Below, in pieces: positions 46,805 through 57,295 of a stretch of DNA of 64,000 nt. The stretch is from assembly GCF_900128905.1 (NCBI RefSeq), contig NZ_FQTV01000016.1:38606-102605 (forward strand). Direction: 5' to 3'. Below the pieces are notes generated by a model. That model did no database searches. It was not told the origin of the DNA and saw only the letters and a program-made list of their open reading frames with translations. Origin of the DNA: Bacteroides luti. Its GTDB lineage: Bacteria > Bacteroidota > Bacteroidia > Bacteroidales > Bacteroidaceae. The stretch's first letter is position 1; each line of letters opens with the position of its first letter. The translations under genes and the position numbers were made by a program.

Positions 46805-47239
46805 ATGAATTATAAGTTTCTCTTTTACACTGTTATTGCAAGCGTGCTAATGAGTTGTTGCTCAACTTCCAAAAATATCAGTATAAAAAAGGAGCAATCA
46901 TTAATAACGAATAATGTGCAATTATCGAATAATTTCAGGTCTTTCTGGAATGAATTAAAAAAAGAAGCCGACGAGCAACCTTTAGATCAATTTATTCCAT
47001 CCGATACATTAATTGCGCGATATTCGCTGATAAAACAAAATAAGCAATTTTATCTTTCTGGGTTTCTTTATACGGATAGTACCTTTAATGAAGAAAATAT
47101 TAAAGCTATAGGAGGAAATGTTGTGATATACACTGAAAAAATCAAAACTTTCTCAGTTCCAGTCAAGAGTATTCCTTTACTTATTCAGATTAAGGGAATT
47201 ACCTATATTGAGATTGGCAAAAAGGCGAAGATAAAATAA
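46805..47239 (+). CDS. Lipoprotein resembling a subtilase propeptide; possible protease inhibitor
   Basis: A 144-residue lipoprotein with a signal peptide and lipobox (VLMS before Cys18). The last 65 residues (about 79-142) resemble the propeptide of the subtilase encoded just downstream: YLSGFLYTDS against YISAFIYLKE, then a Val-rich strand, SIPLLIQIKGITYIEIG against SIENVAALPEVKYVQIG. The match is by eye. Subtilase propeptides fold and inhibit their protease, and free-standing relatives act as inhibitors. With 46 bp between the genes, this protein could tether to the membrane and control or fold the protease. No close family was recognised. Confidence 0.65.
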   Translation: MNYKFLFYTVIASVLMSCCSTSKNISIKKEQSLITNNVQLSNNFRSFWNELKKEADEQPLDQFIPSDTLIARYSLIKQNKQFYLSGFLYTDSTFNEENIKAIGGNVVIYTEKIKTFSVPVKSIPLLIQIKGITYIEIGKKAKIK

Positions 47240-47285
47240 ACAACGCGACAATTTAAAATAAAACACAATACTTAAAAAGACAAAT

Positions 47286-49484
47286 ATGAAACGTATAACT
47301 CTGTTGTATTGCTTCTTTACGATTTTATTCCTTGCATCGGCACAAGCTCAAGTAGCATCAGGGAAATTATCTCCTCACACTAAGACTTTTTTGTTAAAGA
47401 TGAATCAAAAGGATATATCTACAACACAAAGAAAAGCGATATTAACAAAAAGTGCAGTAATTGAGACTGGTGTACAAGAGTATATTAGTGCATTTATCTA
47501 TCTGAAAGAAAATGCAGAGACTGAATCGCTGGAGCAGCAAGGAGTAAAAATCAATAGCCACACAGGAGATATAGTTACAGCTATGATTCCAATTAGTTCA
47601 ATTGAAAATGTAGCAGCTCTTCCAGAAGTTAAATATGTGCAGATAGGAACTCCTGTTAATAAGAAGATGGATAGAGCACGTGTTACATCAGGTGTGGATA
47701 AAGTACAGGCCGGTACATTACCATTATCTGCCCCATTCTTTGGAAAAGGTGTGGTAATTGGAATTATTGATACAGGATTTGAGTATGGTCATCCTAATTT
47801 TTATAATAAAGAGCACACAGAATATCGTGTAAAAAGAGTCTGGGAGCAAAATACAACATCTGGGACACCACCTACAGGCTTTAATTATGGGAAAGAATAT
47901 ATTTCTCAAGATTCCATACTGAAGAAAGCTTATGATCTCACCAATGAATCTCACGGAACGCATGTTTCAGGTATTGCAGCCGGAGCCGATCACTCTAATG
48001 ACAACATTTACTATGGTGTTGCCGGAGAAGCTGATATTGTATTAGTTTCCTATATTGGATATGACACAGATGTTATAGACGGCATCAAATATATATACGA
48101 CTATGCGTCTTCAGTTGGCAAACCATGTATTATTAATATTAGTATGGGTAGCTATAGCGGTCCGCACGACGGAACATCTCTCTTTGATACCACAACCGAT
48201 CAAATGCAGGGAAAAGGGCGATTAATTGTTGGTGCTGCTGGCAATGAAGGCAATAAATATATACATATATCCAAGACCTTTAGTCAAACAGATACAATCT
48301 GTAAAACATTTCTCAAATCCAATAATATTGCCGCCGATATCTGGGGAGAAGCAGGAAAAGATTACAAGGTACAGGTTTGTGTGTATGACACGATAAATAA
48401 TAATAATGTTTATATTAGTCCAGAATACAAAGCATCTGATAATGTAGATATTACGACTAGATTAAAGAACAATACCACTGTTAAAAATGGTGCATCAGGT
48501 TATCTCTATATTACCTCAGAGATTAATGCGTTAAATAAAAAACCTCATTTTGCGATTAATACTACTCTATCTTCAGTCGTTGCCGGTAATTGTATAGGAA
48601 TCATTATTAAATCGACAGAAGGAACAGTCCACGCATGGAGTGATGAATCTTATCATTTTACCAGCAATGATAAACCTGGGTGGACCGATGGCGATAATAA
48701 TTTCTCTATTGGTGAGGTTGGAGGAACAGGCAAACAAATAATAAGTGTAGGTGCTTACGTGAGCAAGAATATGTTTACCAATCTGAATAATGAAACTTAT
48801 GGTATAAGTCAATACTTAAATACACTTGCCACCTTTTCAAGCACCGGCCCTACGCTTGACGGACGAATGAAACCAGACATCACTGCTCCGGGAAGTGTTC
48901 TAGCTTCATCTATATCCAGCTATGACACAAAACAGGATACATACAAAGTTAAGCAAACTACTCTTGATAATAAAACTTACTATTATGGAATAATGGGTGG
49001 AACATCAATGTCTACTCCTTATGTAACAGGCGTTCTTGCTACATGGTTACAGGCCAATCCAAACCTTACACCCGATGAAGTTAAAAGCATTTTTCAGAAA
49101 ACAGCGATCAACGATTCATATACAGGAGATATACTTCCCAACGGAAACAGTACCTGGGGATATGGCAAGATTGACGCCTATAACGGACTTTTGGAAGTTA
49201 TTAAGCAATATACTTCCATAGAAGATATGCCAATATTGCCACAATCAATTTTTATGTATTCAGGAAACAATCTACAATTCAATTTCTTGTTTACGCAAGA
49301 AGATACAAACGTAAAAATCAATGTCTTCAATGTAAATGGTCAGCAAGTTCTTGGTAAGAATTTCAATGAAATAGCCTGCAAGCAAGAAGAAACTATTGAT
49401 TTAAACGGTCTGCCCAAAGGACTTTATATTATCAAGATTACGGGTAATAAACTGAATCAGGTATTTAAAGCAAGTACAAAATAA
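47286..49484 (+). CDS. Secreted S8 subtilase with C-terminal sorting-like domain
   Basis: A 732-residue serine protease. It has a signal peptide (1-21), a propeptide of the I9-like kind (about 55-120), then the subtilisin catalytic domain with Asp162 (IGIIDTGFEYGHP), His223 (SHGTHVSG), the oxyanion Asn in GAAGNEGN, and Ser574 (GGTSMSTPYVTG). A large insert with beta-rich sequence lies between His and Ser, as in other Bacteroidetes subtilases. The last 75 residues (INVFNVNGQQVLG, then LPKGLYIIKITG) look like a type A sorting tail of type IX secretion. The lipoprotein gene upstream is probably co-transcribed. Confidence 0.92.
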   Translation: MKRITLLYCFFTILFLASAQAQVASGKLSPHTKTFLLKMNQKDISTTQRKAILTKSAVIETGVQEYISAFIYLKENAETESLEQQGVKINSHTGDIVTAMIPISSIENVAALPEVKYVQIGTPVNKKMDRARVTSGVDKVQAGTLPLSAPFFGKGVVIGIIDTGFEYGHPNFYNKEHTEYRVKRVWEQNTTSGTPPTGFNYGKEYISQDSILKKAYDLTNESHGTHVSGIAAGADHSNDNIYYGVAGEADIVLVSYIGYDTDVIDGIKYIYDYASSVGKPCIINISMGSYSGPHDGTSLFDTTTDQMQGKGRLIVGAAGNEGNKYIHISKTFSQTDTICKTFLKSNNIAADIWGEAGKDYKVQVCVYDTINNNNVYISPEYKASDNVDITTRLKNNTTVKNGASGYLYITSEINALNKKPHFAINTTLSSVVAGNCIGIIIKSTEGTVHAWSDESYHFTSNDKPGWTDGDNNFSIGEVGGTGKQIISVGAYVSKNMFTNLNNETYGISQYLNTLATFSSTGPTLDGRMKPDITAPGSVLASSISSYDTKQDTYKVKQTTLDNKTYYYGIMGGTSMSTPYVTGVLATWLQANPNLTPDEVKSIFQKTAINDSYTGDILPNGNSTWGYGKIDAYNGLLEVIKQYTSIEDMPILPQSIFMYSGNNLQFNFLFTQEDTNVKINVFNVNGQQVLGKNFNEIACKQEETIDLNGLPKGLYIIKITGNKLNQVFKASTK

Positions 49485-49549
49485 TTGCTGTATTCGCCTC
49501 TTAATAATAGCGGATAGGAAGTTTTAATCAATACAAAAATTATAATATG

Positions 49550-49580
49550 TAGGCAGCTCTAAAGAGTTGCCTATTTTTTT
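49550..49580 (+). terminator. Terminator after the subtilase gene
   Basis: An 11-bp stem with one G-U pair (taggcagctct / agagttgccta), a very small loop and seven T residues, 65 bp after the stop codon. Confidence 0.8.
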
Positions 49581-49651
49581 CTTCCACCTATAACATAAAT
49601 ATTAGGGTTTTTAATTAGTTTACCTATTTATGTCTGAATGTATCCTCTCAA

Positions 49652-50017
49652 CTAAGAATGTTGCTTCAACTTACGCAAATAATAATCCAGGCCAAGCAAG
49701 CCAAGAACAAGAAGCCCTATATAGAAATAAAAGCCTAAAATTGATCCTGATTCGGGAGAGAAAGAAATGTTCCTCAGGCTTTTAATTATATTGAAAGAAA
49801 AATAGGTCATCAATAGATAAGTAGATAGGCCAATCAAAGAAGCAGATGCCAGCAATAAAAAGCAAACATTTAATGCTGCTGCTCGTTTTTGTTTTTTCTG
49901 AGCCTCAACATTAATTTGTGCCATCATCCTATTCGTAAAATTAAAAGGCAGACTCTCCGAAGATGATTTTCTGAGAACTTCTTTTAATAAGCGGTCTTTA
50001 TCTTTATTCGTTTTCAT
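49652..50017 (-). CDS. Putative anti-sigma factor, two-helix membrane protein
   Basis: A 121-residue protein with a charged, soluble N-terminal 45 residues and two membrane helices (about 47-70 and 92-111). It starts one base after the stop codon of the ECF sigma gene, so the pair is translationally coupled. This position and shape (cytosolic N-terminus and membrane anchor) are those of many anti-sigma factors. No zinc-binding HxxxCxxC motif is visible, so it is not a standard ZAS protein. The function is inferred from context. Confidence 0.65.
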   Translation of the reverse strand: MKTNKDKDRLLKEVLRKSSSESLPFNFTNRMMAQINVEAQKKQKRAAALNVCFLLLASASLIGLSTYLLMTYFSFNIIKSLRNISFSPESGSILGFYFYIGLLVLGLLGLDYYLRKLKQHS

Positions 50018-50018
50018 T

Positions 50019-50570
50019 TCATTGATTATTTATCAATACACATAATTTTTTGCGAGTACGATGCAATTTCACTTTCACATTACTAGATGTAAGTTTAAAA
50101 ATTGTTGCCAACTCATCTATCGATTTATCTTCATTGTAAAAGAGGGTGATTAATGCTCTCTCATCTGGATTAAGTTGAATAAGTGCCAGCTCTAATTTTT
50201 TAATTCTATCCTCATTCTCAGAACTGCTTAATATATCATCAGCCTCATCATCCGACACACTCTCAATTATTTTTTCATCTATAAAAAAAGACTCTTTCTT
50301 TTGTTTACGCGTAGCAGAAATTGCAGTATTATAGGCTATACGATAAAGCCAGGTTGAAAAGCTACAATCCCCCTTATAAGTATCTAGTTTACGAAAAGCT
50401 TTTATAAAAGAGTCTTGCACAAGCTCTTCAGCATCTTCTCGACATGACACTATTTGTATAATAAGTGAATAGATGGGATGACTATAGCGGTCCAGAAAGT
50501 AAGAAAACAAATTTATTTCTCCTTCCAGGATTCGCTTTATGTAGATTATCTCATCTTTCTGCTCCATCAT
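50019..50570 (-). CDS. ECF-type RNA polymerase sigma factor
   Basis: A 183-residue extracytoplasmic-function sigma factor with only regions 2 and 4. Region 2 has AEELVQDSFIKAFRKLDTYKGDCSF-like sequence (core binding and -10 recognition) around residues 46-70, with WLYRIAYNTAI after it. Region 4 has ELATIFKLTSSNVKVKLHRTRKKL, which reads the -35 box. The gene lies upstream of a putative anti-sigma gene. Its own promoter and that of the divergent membrane protein gene have the same TGTAAC-N16-CGTC structure, unlike other promoters here, so the sigma factor probably reads both. Confidence 0.9.
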   Translation of the reverse strand: MMEQKDEIIYIKRILEGEINLFSYFLDRYSHPIYSLIIQIVSCREDAEELVQDSFIKAFRKLDTYKGDCSFSTWLYRIAYNTAISATRKQKKESFFIDEKIIESVSDDEADDILSSSENEDRIKKLELALIQLNPDERALITLFYNEDKSIDELATIFKLTSSNVKVKLHRTRKKLCVLINNQ

Positions 50571-50579
50571 ATCCTTTTA

Positions 50580-50605
50580 GACGCAGTCCTGTCTGAATGG
50601 TTACA
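50580..50605 (-). promoter_or_regulatory. ECF-type promoter of the sigma factor operon
   Basis: Read on the minus strand: TGTAAC, 16 bp, CGTC. It ends 9 bp before the ATG, so the leader would be very short or absent. The same two boxes at the same spacing precede the divergent gene, which points to autoregulation. Confidence 0.65.
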
Positions 50606-50640
50606 GCTTTCGATATTTTTTTATTTTTATTCCCGGAAAG

Positions 50641-50666
50641 TGTAACCTTTTTAATCAGAGAACGTC
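50641..50666 (+). promoter_or_regulatory. ECF-type promoter of the divergent membrane protein gene
   Basis: TGTAAC, 16 bp, CGTC, the same as the promoter of the sigma operon. It ends 44 bp before the start at 50711. A second gttaca at 50671-50676 is an inverted half-site. Confidence 0.65.
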
Positions 50667-50710
50667 AAACGTTACAAAGAACGAATTTATTCATTTAAAA
50701 ACATAAGATT

Positions 50711-51136
50711 ATGATGGATTTTATTACTATCCCATTGGTTGTAGGAATTGTAACCCTGGGAATCTACAAACTATTTGAGCTTTTCGTCAGAAAGAAAGAA
50801 CGTCTGTCTATTATCGAAAAGATAGGAGAAAAATTTGATGCTTCGATGATTGAAAACAAATTTTCTTTTCCATCAAAGATATTCAAGAACTTTTCATTTG
50901 GAAGCTTAAAGGCTGGATGTCTTTTAATGGGAGTCGGTCTTGGATTATTAGTAGGATTTGTTATTTGTATTTCTACAATCAGAGGTTATAATCTAGGTGA
51001 CTCTATGAACTGGGGAGTAAGAGATACAGCAGGGATTGTATATGGTGCATCTGTTCTAATCTTTGGCGGATTTGGACTAATTGCTGCGTTCATTGTAGAA
51101 ATGAAGTATTCCAAAAAGGATAAGGATGAAGCTTAA
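50711..51136 (+). CDS. Small membrane protein, probable ECF sigma target (DUF6249-like)
   Basis: A 141-residue protein with three hydrophobic stretches: an N-terminal helix (about 4-22), then two near 67-90 and 107-128. Between the first and second is a charged segment (RKKERLSIIEKIGEKF). The Lys/Asp-rich C-terminus is probably cytoplasmic. The shape resembles DUF6249 membrane proteins often placed next to ECF sigma genes in Bacteroidetes. It faces the sigma factor gene and shares its promoter type, which makes it a probable member of the regulon. The second ATG (50714) is an equally good start. Confidence 0.68.
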   Translation: MMDFITIPLVVGIVTLGIYKLFELFVRKKERLSIIEKIGEKFDASMIENKFSFPSKIFKNFSFGSLKAGCLLMGVGLGLLVGFVICISTIRGYNLGDSMNWGVRDTAGIVYGASVLIFGGFGLIAAFIVEMKYSKKDKDEA

Positions 51137-51143
51137 AACTTTT

Positions 51144-51183
51144 AAAAAGAAAAGGCTACTCGTAGGAGTAGCCTTTTCTTTTT
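51144..51183. terminator. Bidirectional terminator between membrane protein gene and groEL
   Basis: A perfect 17-bp stem (aaaaagaaaaggctact / agtagccttttcttttt) and a 6-base loop with A and T runs at the ends. It serves both convergent genes. Confidence 0.9.
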
Positions 51184-51208
51184 AATAACTATAGTGATAA
51201 GGAAAGAA

Positions 51209-52858
<1,650 letters not shown>

Positions 52859-52892
52859 TTATAATGATTAATGAAAAATGAATAATTAAAAA

Positions 52893-53162
52893 TTAGAGAG
52901 TTGCAAGAACATCACTTTGACGCATGATAAGGTATTTTGTACCATCAAATTCAAGTTCTGTTCCGGCATACTTTCCATAAAGGACAGTATCGCCAACTTT
53001 CAGTACCATTTCTTCATCTTTTGTACCGTGACCAACTGCAACAACTTCACCTTTTAATGGTTTTTCTTTTGCTGTATCAGGAATAATAATACCGCCGATT
53101 GTCTTTTCTTCTGCAGGAGCAGGAAGAATAAGTACTCTGTCTGCTAATGGTTTAATGTTCAT
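52893..53162 (-). CDS. groES: Co-chaperonin GroES (10 kDa)
   Basis: An 89-residue lid protein of the GroEL ring. It starts [12 protein letters not shown] and has the mobile loop [18 protein letters not shown] that touches GroEL, followed by GEVVAVG and [10 protein letters not shown]. It is the first gene of the groES-groEL operon. No CIRCE element was found before it; a sigma-54-like sequence lies at 53218-53232. Confidence 0.97.
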   Translation of the reverse strand: MNIKPLADRVLILPAPAEEKTIGGIIIPDTAKEKPLKGEVVAVGHGTKDEEMVLKVGDTVLYGKYAGTELEFDGTKYLIMRQSDVLATL

Positions 53163-53217
53163 AATTCTTTAATATTTTAATGTTTACTATAAATTTATGT
53201 GTATCGCTAATAATATA

Positions 53218-53232
53218 GCCAAAAGTGTGCCA
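53218..53232 (-). promoter_or_regulatory. Sigma-54-like promoter before groES
   Basis: Read on the minus strand: TGGCACACTTTTGGC. The GG and GC pairs are 10 bp apart, as in -24/-12 promoters, and TGGCAC is consensus; only the second T of TTGC differs. Transcription would start near 53206, 44 bases before groES. The direct repeat cttttggc also occurs here twice. Confidence 0.4.
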
Positions 53233-53280
53233 AAAGAAATAAGGGCACTAAAAAATATACTTTAAGTCAGATTCAAAGAC

Positions 53281-53324
53281 AAAAAAGGTCAATTTGTATC
53301 TTACGACTGACAAATTGACCTTTT
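53281..53324 (-). terminator. Terminator after hisS
   Basis: A 15-bp stem (aaaaggtcaatttgt / acaaattgacctttt) around 12 bases, with A residues before it on the plus strand that give the U-tract for the hisS transcript. Confidence 0.85.
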
Positions 53325-53344
53325 ATATTGAGCTTTTAAAGTTC

Positions 53345-54706
53345 TTATTTTGTAACAGCAGTTATTAACTGAACAATATCCACCAGCTGTTGTTCTCCGG
53401 TTTCCATATTTTTAAGCATAACCTTGCCTTCGTTCATCTCGTTTTCACCAACAATGGCAACAAACAATACTTTCTTATCGTTGGCATATCCCATTTGCTT
53501 TTTCATCTTGGCAGCATCCGGATATATTTCTGCACGGATATTTGCCTCGCGAACTTTTGTCAGTAATGGTAAGCAATATTCAGCCTCTTTCTCTCCAAAG
53601 TTCACAAACATAAGTTGTGTACCATTCACTGCCTCTTTTGGATAAAGATCCAGCTGATTTAAAACGTCAAAGATACGATCGGCACCAAAGGATATTCCAA
53701 CTCCGGAAACTCCTGCCATACCAAATACTCCTGTCAGGTTGTCATATCTACCACCACCTGTTATACTACCAATCTGTACATCCAAAGCTTTAACTTCAAA
53801 TATAGCTCCTGTATAGTAATTTAATCCACGGGCCAGAGTCAAATCGAGTTCTACATCCGATTTAATATTCAAAAGAGAAAGTTTAGAAAGGATGAACTCA
53901 CTTTCTTCAACCCCTTTCATACCTACTTCACTTGTTGCAAGAACAGTTTTAAGGGTATTCAGCTTCTCGAGATTTGTTCCGCTCAATAAAATGATAGGTT
54001 GAAGTTTGGCAATTGCTTCGTCAGAAATTCCTTTTGAAGCAAGTTCTGCATTCACATTCTCCAAACCAATCTTATCAAGTTTATCGATTGCCACTGTAAT
54101 ATCAACAATCTTTTCTGCTTCACCAATTATCTCGGCAATACCGCTTAATATCTTTCGGTTATTGATCTTAATAGATACTCTTACACCCAAACGAGTGAAT
54201 ACAGCATCTACCATCTGCATCAATTCAACTTCGTTAAGTAATGAGTTACTTCCCACTACGTCGGCATCACACTGATAGAACTCGCGGTAACGACCTTTTT
54301 GTGGACGGTCGGCACGCCACACTGGTTGAATCTGGTAGCGTTTGAAGGGAAAGCTAAGTTCATCACGGTGCATTACCACATAACGGGCAAAAGGCACTGT
54401 AAGGTCATATCGCAAACCTTTTTCACAGAATTTGCTGGCAAGCTTAGTTGCATTGCGTGACAAAAGTTCCTCATCAGTTAATCCAGAGAAATAGTCACCT
54501 GAATTTTGTATTTTAAATAAAAGTTTATCTCCTTCATCTCCGTATTTACCCATCAAGGTAGAAAGGTTTTCCATTGCCGGAGTTTCAATTTGTTCGAATC
54601 CGTAAAGATGAAAAACTTCGCGAATTGTATTGAATATATAGTTACGCTTCGCCATTTCAACGGGCGAGAAATCACGTGTTCCTTTAGGTATACCTGGTTT
54701 TGCCAT
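53345..54706 (-). CDS. hisS: Histidyl-tRNA synthetase
   Basis: A 453-residue class II aminoacyl-tRNA synthetase that charges tRNA-His. Motif 1 lies near residue 40 ([11 protein letters not shown]), motif 2 in [23 protein letters not shown], and the histidine-binding segments near 315 ([10 protein letters not shown]) and in GGGRYDNL; motif 3 is GISFGADRI. The C-terminal 100 residues are the anticodon-binding domain. The length is typical of Bacteroidetes HisRS. It is a single gene with its own promoter and terminator. Confidence 0.97.
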   Translation of the reverse strand: MAKPGIPKGTRDFSPVEMAKRNYIFNTIREVFHLYGFEQIETPAMENLSTLMGKYGDEGDKLLFKIQNSGDYFSGLTDEELLSRNATKLASKFCEKGLRYDLTVPFARYVVMHRDELSFPFKRYQIQPVWRADRPQKGRYREFYQCDADVVGSNSLLNEVELMQMVDAVFTRLGVRVSIKINNRKILSGIAEIIGEAEKIVDITVAIDKLDKIGLENVNAELASKGISDEAIAKLQPIILLSGTNLEKLNTLKTVLATSEVGMKGVEESEFILSKLSLLNIKSDVELDLTLARGLNYYTGAIFEVKALDVQIGSITGGGRYDNLTGVFGMAGVSGVGISFGADRIFDVLNQLDLYPKEAVNGTQLMFVNFGEKEAEYCLPLLTKVREANIRAEIYPDAAKMKKQMGYANDKKVLFVAIVGENEMNEGKVMLKNMETGEQQLVDIVQLITAVTK

Positions 54707-54727
54707 AATTAAAATCTTTTAGTGGCA

Positions 54728-54758
54728 CAAAGTTACACTAAATTATTGATTCTATAAA
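54728..54758 (-). promoter_or_regulatory. Promoter for hisS
   Basis: On the minus strand TTTA, 19 bp, then TAACTTTG: an exact -7 box and a -33 box one base from TTTG, 21 bp before the start codon. Confidence 0.55.
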
Positions 54759-54858
54759 AAAAAGGGCCTATTTACTAAAACTTATTAGTACCTTAACGCG
54801 TCATATTATATGAATAGACACTAATGCTAACAGAACTAAACTTATATAAAGCAGACTT

Positions 54859-56058
54859 ATGAGAATATTAGTTTGTATACTGTTTATTATCTGGAACATA
54901 TCAACCATAAATGCCCAGATTACAATGGATGAAGTAAAGAAATACTTCACTGAGCAGAGTCGTTTGGTAAAACAAGCCAGGGATGCAAAAGATTACCAGA
55001 AAGCGGAAGAAGTGGATTTTGCAATGTTAAGAGCAGTACTCTCCTACCCCGAAGATATCAAGAAGAAAATAAGTCCGATTAAAGGTGTTCTTTATTATAA
55101 TATAGCCTGTTACCGTTCACTTCTGAATAAAAAAGAAAAAGCTGTAGAAGCTTTTGCACTGGCCGTTGAAAACGGATGGACTAATTTTGCTCACTCAAAA
55201 AAAGACTCGGATTTGGACAATATAAGATCAGACAAGCAGTTCATTGCTCTGATGGAAAAAATTCAGGCTGAGAATGATTACCTGAATATATTGGCTAAAG
55301 CAGGGGGATATAATAATAGTGTTGATTCACTTTTACCTAAGTTTACTTATTCAGCGCCAAACGATTGTAACCTCGTGAAGGTTCGCGAATTCTTTAATCT
55401 GGATAGCATTGCGGGTAGTGGAAATGAGATTTCCAAAATAAAGAATCTCATGTATTGGGCACATAATGCAGTTCGTCATGATGGACGTTCAATTAATCCG
55501 GAATTAAAGAATGCTATCGACCTGGTTAATATTTGCCGGACAGAAAACCGCGGAATTAACTGCCGTATGATAGCACAGATATTGAATGAATGTTATCTGG
55601 CTATGGGGTTCAAGTCACGTTATGTAACTTGTCTGCCAAAGAAATACGTAGACGATTGTCATGTTATCAACATGGTTTATTCTAACACATTAGATAAATG
55701 GTTATGGATGGATCCAACCTTCAATGCGTATGTTATGGATGAAAACGGAACGTTACTTGGAATTTCGGAAGTACGCGAACGGTTAATCAACGGAGACTTT
55801 CTTCAAATAAATGAGGATGCCAACTGGAATAACAAAAAGAGAGAGACTAAGGAGCATTATCTGGATTATTACATGGCCAAGAATCTTTATAAAATGGAAT
55901 GCGTGCTTCACAGTGGATATAACACCGAAACCCAAATAACAGGGAAACCATCACCAGCAACCATCATAATCTATCCTTCTTCTGCTCAGGAAATAATGGA
56001 TAAGCAGACTGGGATTACTGACAATGCTGAGTACTTTTGGCAGCCTCCCGAAAATTAA
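54859..56058 (+). CDS. Secreted transglutaminase-like protein with N-terminal helical repeats
   Basis: A 399-residue exported protein. A signal peptide (about 1-19, ending NAQ) is followed by a helical, TPR-like region (about 30-140, YYNIACYRSLLNKKEKAVEAF) and a transglutaminase/protease-like domain. The triad is Cys235 (GINCRMIA), His268 (DDCHVINMV) and Asp285 (WMDPTFN). Bacterial members of this fold act as proteases, amidases or crosslinking enzymes; which applies here is unknown. No promoter box was recognised upstream. Confidence 0.83.
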   Translation: MRILVCILFIIWNISTINAQITMDEVKKYFTEQSRLVKQARDAKDYQKAEEVDFAMLRAVLSYPEDIKKKISPIKGVLYYNIACYRSLLNKKEKAVEAFALAVENGWTNFAHSKKDSDLDNIRSDKQFIALMEKIQAENDYLNILAKAGGYNNSVDSLLPKFTYSAPNDCNLVKVREFFNLDSIAGSGNEISKIKNLMYWAHNAVRHDGRSINPELKNAIDLVNICRTENRGINCRMIAQILNECYLAMGFKSRYVTCLPKKYVDDCHVINMVYSNTLDKWLWMDPTFNAYVMDENGTLLGISEVRERLINGDFLQINEDANWNNKKRETKEHYLDYYMAKNLYKMECVLHSGYNTETQITGKPSPATIIIYPSSAQEIMDKQTGITDNAEYFWQPPEN

Positions 56059-56160
56059 GACTATTAATAGGCATAAGGAAGATCGATCCAAAAGAAAATT
56101 CAGTCTATGAGAATTGAATATTTAGGAAAGATCTCTGATAGAAATACTAAAAAAAGAAAT

Positions 56161-56201
56161 AAAGAAGGGATTGTTCCAACTACATGGACAATCCCTTCTT
56201 T
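56161..56201. terminator. Bidirectional terminator after the transglutaminase gene
   Basis: A 14-bp stem (aaagaagggattgt / acaatcccttcttt), extended by two pairs past a bulge, lies between two convergent genes 103 bp after one stop codon and 20 bp after the other. Confidence 0.85.
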
Positions 56202-56221
56202 CAATATTTTATAAGATTAAA

Positions 56222-56902
56222 TTAATCTCTTCTTCCCATAAAAATCATGATGTAATAAACCAAAGTTGCCAAAGAACCAAGAGCAGCAACTACGTATGTA
56301 TAAGCAGCCGAACGAAGAGCATCTTCTGCCTGATTATGGTTATATGAATTGGTAATACCTGCACTACTTAACCATACCAATGCACGTTTACTTGCATTGA
56401 TTTCAACCGGCAATGTAACAAAACTAAATACAGTTGTCATAGCAAACAGAACAATACCTGCAAGTAATAATTGCGGGAAAGAGTTCACCATAATAATACC
56501 GGCAAGTAATAGCCATTGCATCCATTGAGATGCAAAATTTACAGCAGGAACTAGTTTTGAACGCAATGTAAGAGGAGCATAAGCATGAGCATGTTGCACA
56601 GCGTGACCGCATTCGTGAGCTGCAACAGCTGCAGCTGCCACACTATTGCTTGCATATACACTTTCACTCAGGTTTACTGTCTTATTGGCAGGATTATAGT
56701 GGTCGGTCAGATGTCCTTGTGTACTGGTAACCTGCACATCATAAATTCCGTTATCATGTAGCATCTGCATTGCTACATCACGCCCAGTCATTCCGTTAGA
56801 CAACGGAATCTTTGAATATTTCTTAAACTTGCTTTGCAACGATTGTTGCACGATAAAGCTAACAACGGCAATACCGATAAATATAATCCATGAAATAGGC
56901 AT
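56222..56902 (-). CDS. Membrane zinc metallopeptidase (YugP type)
   Basis: A 226-residue membrane protein of the neutral zinc metallopeptidase family (Zn_peptidase_2). The N-terminal helix (about 3-20) anchors it. The zinc motif is HECGH (96-100), with a later Glu supplied after the membrane helices, and there are two or three hydrophobic segments (about 127-165 and 200-222). Relatives are widespread, but their substrates are unknown. A -7 box lies 52 bp before the start. Confidence 0.88.
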   Translation of the reverse strand: MPISWIIFIGIAVVSFIVQQSLQSKFKKYSKIPLSNGMTGRDVAMQMLHDNGIYDVQVTSTQGHLTDHYNPANKTVNLSESVYASNSVAAAAVAAHECGHAVQHAHAYAPLTLRSKLVPAVNFASQWMQWLLLAGIIMVNSFPQLLLAGIVLFAMTTVFSFVTLPVEINASKRALVWLSSAGITNSYNHNQAEDALRSAAYTYVVAALGSLATLVYYIMIFMGRRD

Positions 56903-56953
56903 ATCTTACTTTTTTATTAGTTAATACTATTAAGTATAATACAAATAGCTTGC

Positions 56954-56961
56954 CAAATATA
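56954..56961 (-). promoter_or_regulatory. -7 promoter box for the zinc peptidase gene
   Basis: TATATTTG on the minus strand matches TAnnTTTG. No -33 box. The position is somewhat far from the gene. Confidence 0.4.
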
Positions 56962-57164
56962 GTAGTTTAGGAGAAGCTAAACCAAAAAACATAGATATTT
57001 TTAGCAAGATTTATAAAAAAGCAAGAACCTCTTTCATTATTCTGTTATTATCGGAATATTTAACCGCCAACAATAAGAAGGTTCTTCGCTGCTTTTGATG
57101 GAAGATATTGTTTTAAGCTTCTTATTTTGACGCATGCAACTACTTTATCAGATTTATCTACACC

Positions 57165-57295
57165 ATCTGCCACCAAAATGCATAAAAAGCCTTTGAGTAA
57201 AGGATTTCAGCTAGTGGCAGATAAAAAAATTCAACTGGTTATCTGCTACAAAACCATTATTATCTGCTACCAATTCGGGGTATCCGCTACTAAAT
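57165..57295. repeat. Cluster of TATCTGCTAC words (region B, left part)
   Basis: atctgccacc (57165), tagtggcagataa (57212), tatctgctac (57240), tatctgctac (57261) and tatccgctac (57281) lie within 130 bp. The last three are 21 and 20 bp apart and the second is in the opposite orientation. The words are the same as those at 30670-30804 and 57651-57764. The small reading frames that cover them are chance. The 57000-57164 and 57296-57451 stretches show nothing else. Confidence 0.65.
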
